DNA from: Verrucomicrobiales bacterium
GTDB taxonomy: Bacteria; Verrucomicrobiota; Verrucomicrobiia; Verrucomicrobiales; Akkermansiaceae
Direction of reading: 5' to 3'
DNA: 7,585 nt
NCBI GenBank assembly: GCA_002729295.1
Contig: PBTU01000144.1
Span: 1 to 7,585 of the forward strand
Shown here: positions 5,639-7,585 of the stretch, piece after piece
Layout of the letters: every line of letters begins with the position of its first letter
Position numbering within the stretch: the first letter of the stretch is position 1
Notes under the pieces: model-generated
What the model was told of the DNA's origin: nothing
What the model saw: only the letters and a program-made list of their open reading frames with translations
Database searches by the model: none
Made by a program: the position numbers and the translations under genes

Positions 5639-7585
5639 ATGTCTGAAAAGCCCACGATCATCTATACCAAGACCGACGAAGCGCCATTTTTGGCCACTCA
5701 ATCACTTTTGCCAATCATCAAGGCCTTTACCAAATCCTCTGGGATTGAGGTGGAGACCCGTGATATCTCGCTTGCCGGACGGATTTTGTCGGTTTTCGCC
5801 GATAAGCTGCCTGCTGATCAGGTCGTTTCGGATGCGCTTGCCGAGTTGGGTGAGTTGGCTAAGACTGCAGAAGCGAATATCATCAAGTTACCCAATATTA
5901 GTGCTTCGGTTCCACAGCTGGTGGCCGCGATTTCTGAACTTCAGACCCAGGGCCATGCGCTGCCCGACTACCCTGAGAGTCCGTCCAATGATGAGGAGTC
6001 GGACAACAAGGCTCGTTATGATCGGGTGAAGGGAAGTGCTGTGAATCCCGTTCTTCGTGAAGGAAACTCTGATCGCCGGGCCCCCAAGGCCGTGAAGGAA
6101 TTTGCCAAGGCCAACCCTCACTCGATGGGAGCGTGGACTTCCAATTCCAAAACTCGCGTCGCAACCATGTCGGAAGGAGATTTCTTTTCGAATGAAAAGT
6201 CCGTCACCATCGACGAGGCCACTTCGGTGAGGATTGAACACATCGCCGCTGACGGAACGGTCACCGTATTGAAACAGGGTATTGATCTTCTCGCCGGTGA
6301 AATTTTCGACGCCGCTGCAATGAGTAAGTCCGCACTCGTATCATTTCTCAGCGAGCAGGTTTCCGTAGCCAAGAGTGAGGGTGTTCTGCTCTCACTCCAC
6401 ATGAAGGCGACCATGATGAAGATTTCCGACCCGATTATCTTCGGTCACGCGGTCGAGGTATATTTCGCAGAACTCCTCGCAAAACACGGTGAAGTCCTCG
6501 CCGGTCTCAATGTTGATTTCAAGAATGGTTTTGGTGATCTCGTCGACAAGATTAATTCACTTCCTGTCGATCAAAAAACTGTCATCGAAGCTGACATTGC
6601 GGCGGCCTACGAAGCTGGCCCCGATCTGGCGATGGTGGATTCCGAAAAAGGAATTACCAACCTGCACGTGCCGAGTGACATCATTATCGATGCTTCGATC
6701 CCCGCGATGATTCGGAATTCCGGTCAGATGTGGGACAAGGATGGGGCCGTGCAAGACACCATCGCGGTGATCCCCGATAGTTCTTATGCCGGCGTTTATC
6801 AGGCGACGATTGATTTCTGCAAGGAACACGGTGCATTCGATCCAACTACCATGGGCACCGTTCCTAACGTTGGCCTCATGGCGCAGAAAGCCGAGGAATA
6901 CGGCTCGCATGATAAGACTTTTGAAATTGCCTCAGCCGGGACTGTTCGTGTTATCAACGCAGCCGGGGACACGCTCATCGAGCATGCGGTTGAAAAAAGC
7001 GATATTTGGCGTGCCTGCCAAACCAAGGATGCTCCGATTCAGGACTGGGTTAAGCTCGCCGTGAACCGCGCGCGCGCGACCGGGTCTCCGGCTATTTTCT
7101 GGCTCAATGAAGAACGCGCGCACGACGCTGAGCTCATCGCGAAAGTGGGCGAGTATCTTGGTGATCACAACACTGAAGGATTGGACCTCCGAATTCTGAA
7201 TCCTGTCGAAGCCGCTAAAGTGAGCCTGCAGCGTCTTAAGGACGGAGAGGAAACAATCTCAGTCACTGGTAATGTGCTCCGCGATTATCTCACCGATCTT
7301 TTCCCAATCCTTGAGGTGGGGACGAGCGCCAAGATGCTTTCCATTGTTCCGCTCATGAATGGCGGCGGTCTTTTCGAGACCGGTGCCGGAGGATCTGCTC
7401 CAAAACACGTGCAACAGCTTGTTGCTGAAAACCATCTTCGGTGGGATTCTTTGGGAGAGTTTCTCGCTCTCGCGGTCTCATTGGATCACGTGGGAACGGA
7501 TAAGGCCAAGGTGCTCGGGAAGACTCTCGATGATGCCACCACGGAAGTTCTCCTTAATAACAAGTCACCCCAGCGGAAGTCGGGC
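5639..7585 (+). CDS. icd: NADP-dependent isocitrate dehydrogenase, monomeric type (cut by right window edge)
   Basis: Oxidatively decarboxylates isocitrate to 2-oxoglutarate with NADP in the TCA cycle, using Mg or Mn. This is the large monomeric class (IDH-II, ~740 residues), unrelated in length to the ~415-residue dimeric Icd. The 649 codons visible lack roughly the last 90. The start MSEKPTIIYTKTDEAP aligns with the known start of the Azotobacter enzyme, supporting ATG 5639. Compared with my memory of that enzyme, isocitrate/metal residues are in place with a one-residue offset: S133, N136, R140 and R146 in KGSAVNPVLREGNSDRR, K256, D351, Y421, R548 and D549 (LRDY). NADP-contact residues H590 and R601 are also present; a further arginine should lie just past the edge, after NNKSPQRKSG. 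No frameshift is seen. The gene is divergent from ispH, with its own sigma70-like promoter and no Shine-Dalgarno sequence. Confidence 0.97.
   Translation, partial: MSEKPTIIYTKTDEAPFLATQSLLPIIKAFTKSSGIEVETRDISLAGRILSVFADKLPADQVVSDALAELGELAKTAEANIIKLPNISASVPQLVAAISELQTQGHALPDYPESPSNDEESDNKARYDRVKGSAVNPVLREGNSDRRAPKAVKEFAKANPHSMGAWTSNSKTRVATMSEGDFFSNEKSVTIDEATSVRIEHIAADGTVTVLKQGIDLLAGEIFDAAAMSKSALVSFLSEQVSVAKSEGVLLSLHMKATMMKISDPIIFGHAVEVYFAELLAKHGEVLAGLNVDFKNGFGDLVDKINSLPVDQKTVIEADIAAAYEAGPDLAMVDSEKGITNLHVPSDIIIDASIPAMIRNSGQMWDKDGAVQDTIAVIPDSSYAGVYQATIDFCKEHGAFDPTTMGTVPNVGLMAQKAEEYGSHDKTFEIASAGTVRVINAAGDTLIEHAVEKSDIWRACQTKDAPIQDWVKLAVNRARATGSPAIFWLNEERAHDAELIAKVGEYLGDHNTEGLDLRILNPVEAAKVSLQRLKDGEETISVTGNVLRDYLTDLFPILEVGTSAKMLSIVPLMNGGGLFETGAGGSAPKHVQQLVAENHLRWDSLGEFLALAVSLDHVGTDKAKVLGKTLDDATTEVLLNNKSPQRKSG

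Noticed and set aside
7067..7078. Alternating (CG)6 tract as possible Z-DNA or a functional repeat
   Set aside because: It encodes the family-conserved NRARAT segment of the dehydrogenase, so protein constraint and codon choice explain it.

Overview
This window reads as an ordinary bacterial housekeeping segment of moderate GC content with six protein genes. Five belong to well-known families: mreB (partial), a chromosomal-type parA/soj, proC, a long-form ispH, and a monomeric-type NADP isocitrate dehydrogenase (partial). The sixth encodes an apparently exported TPR-type protein that I cannot name. I see no rRNA, tRNA, CRISPR array, transposase, integrase, prophage gene or recognisable defence system, and no clear candidate for a new multigene system.

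Layout from left to right. Positions 1-2326 hold three minus-strand genes in the order of transcription proC (2326-1517), parA (1450-671) and mreB (511 leftwards, running off the window). Gaps are 66 and 159 bases. An 80-base divergent gap (2327-2406) separates proC from the plus-strand TPR gene (2407-4080). The TPR gene meets the minus-strand ispH (5312-4077) tail to tail, and their stop codons overlap. A 326-base divergent gap (5313-5638) follows, then the plus-strand icd gene (5639 to the right edge).

The genes do not form one pathway. MreB (cell shape) and ParA (chromosome segregation/positioning) both act in cell morphogenesis and division. ProC makes proline, IspH makes the isoprenoid precursors IPP and DMAPP (needed for example for undecaprenyl carriers of cell-wall synthesis), and the isocitrate dehydrogenase supplies 2-oxoglutarate and NADPH in the TCA cycle.

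Organism: MreB implies a non-coccoid bacterium, and IspH implies the MEP isoprenoid pathway. The IspH is of the plant/cyanobacterial long type. A monomeric isocitrate dehydrogenase, an exported TPR protein and the absence of Shine-Dalgarno sequences before all six starts fit a PVC-type bacterium, perhaps Verrucomicrobiota. This is an inference from family habits, not a proven assignment.

The most interesting features are regulatory. No gene has a visible Shine-Dalgarno sequence. icd has a good sigma70-like promoter whose predicted start site lies only about six bases before the ATG, suggesting a nearly leaderless mRNA, and ispH may have a weaker version of the same arrangement. Both genes at the proC/TPR divergent gap have a short hairpin at or next to the start codon. 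A parS-like half-site lies just after parA, which has no parB beside it.
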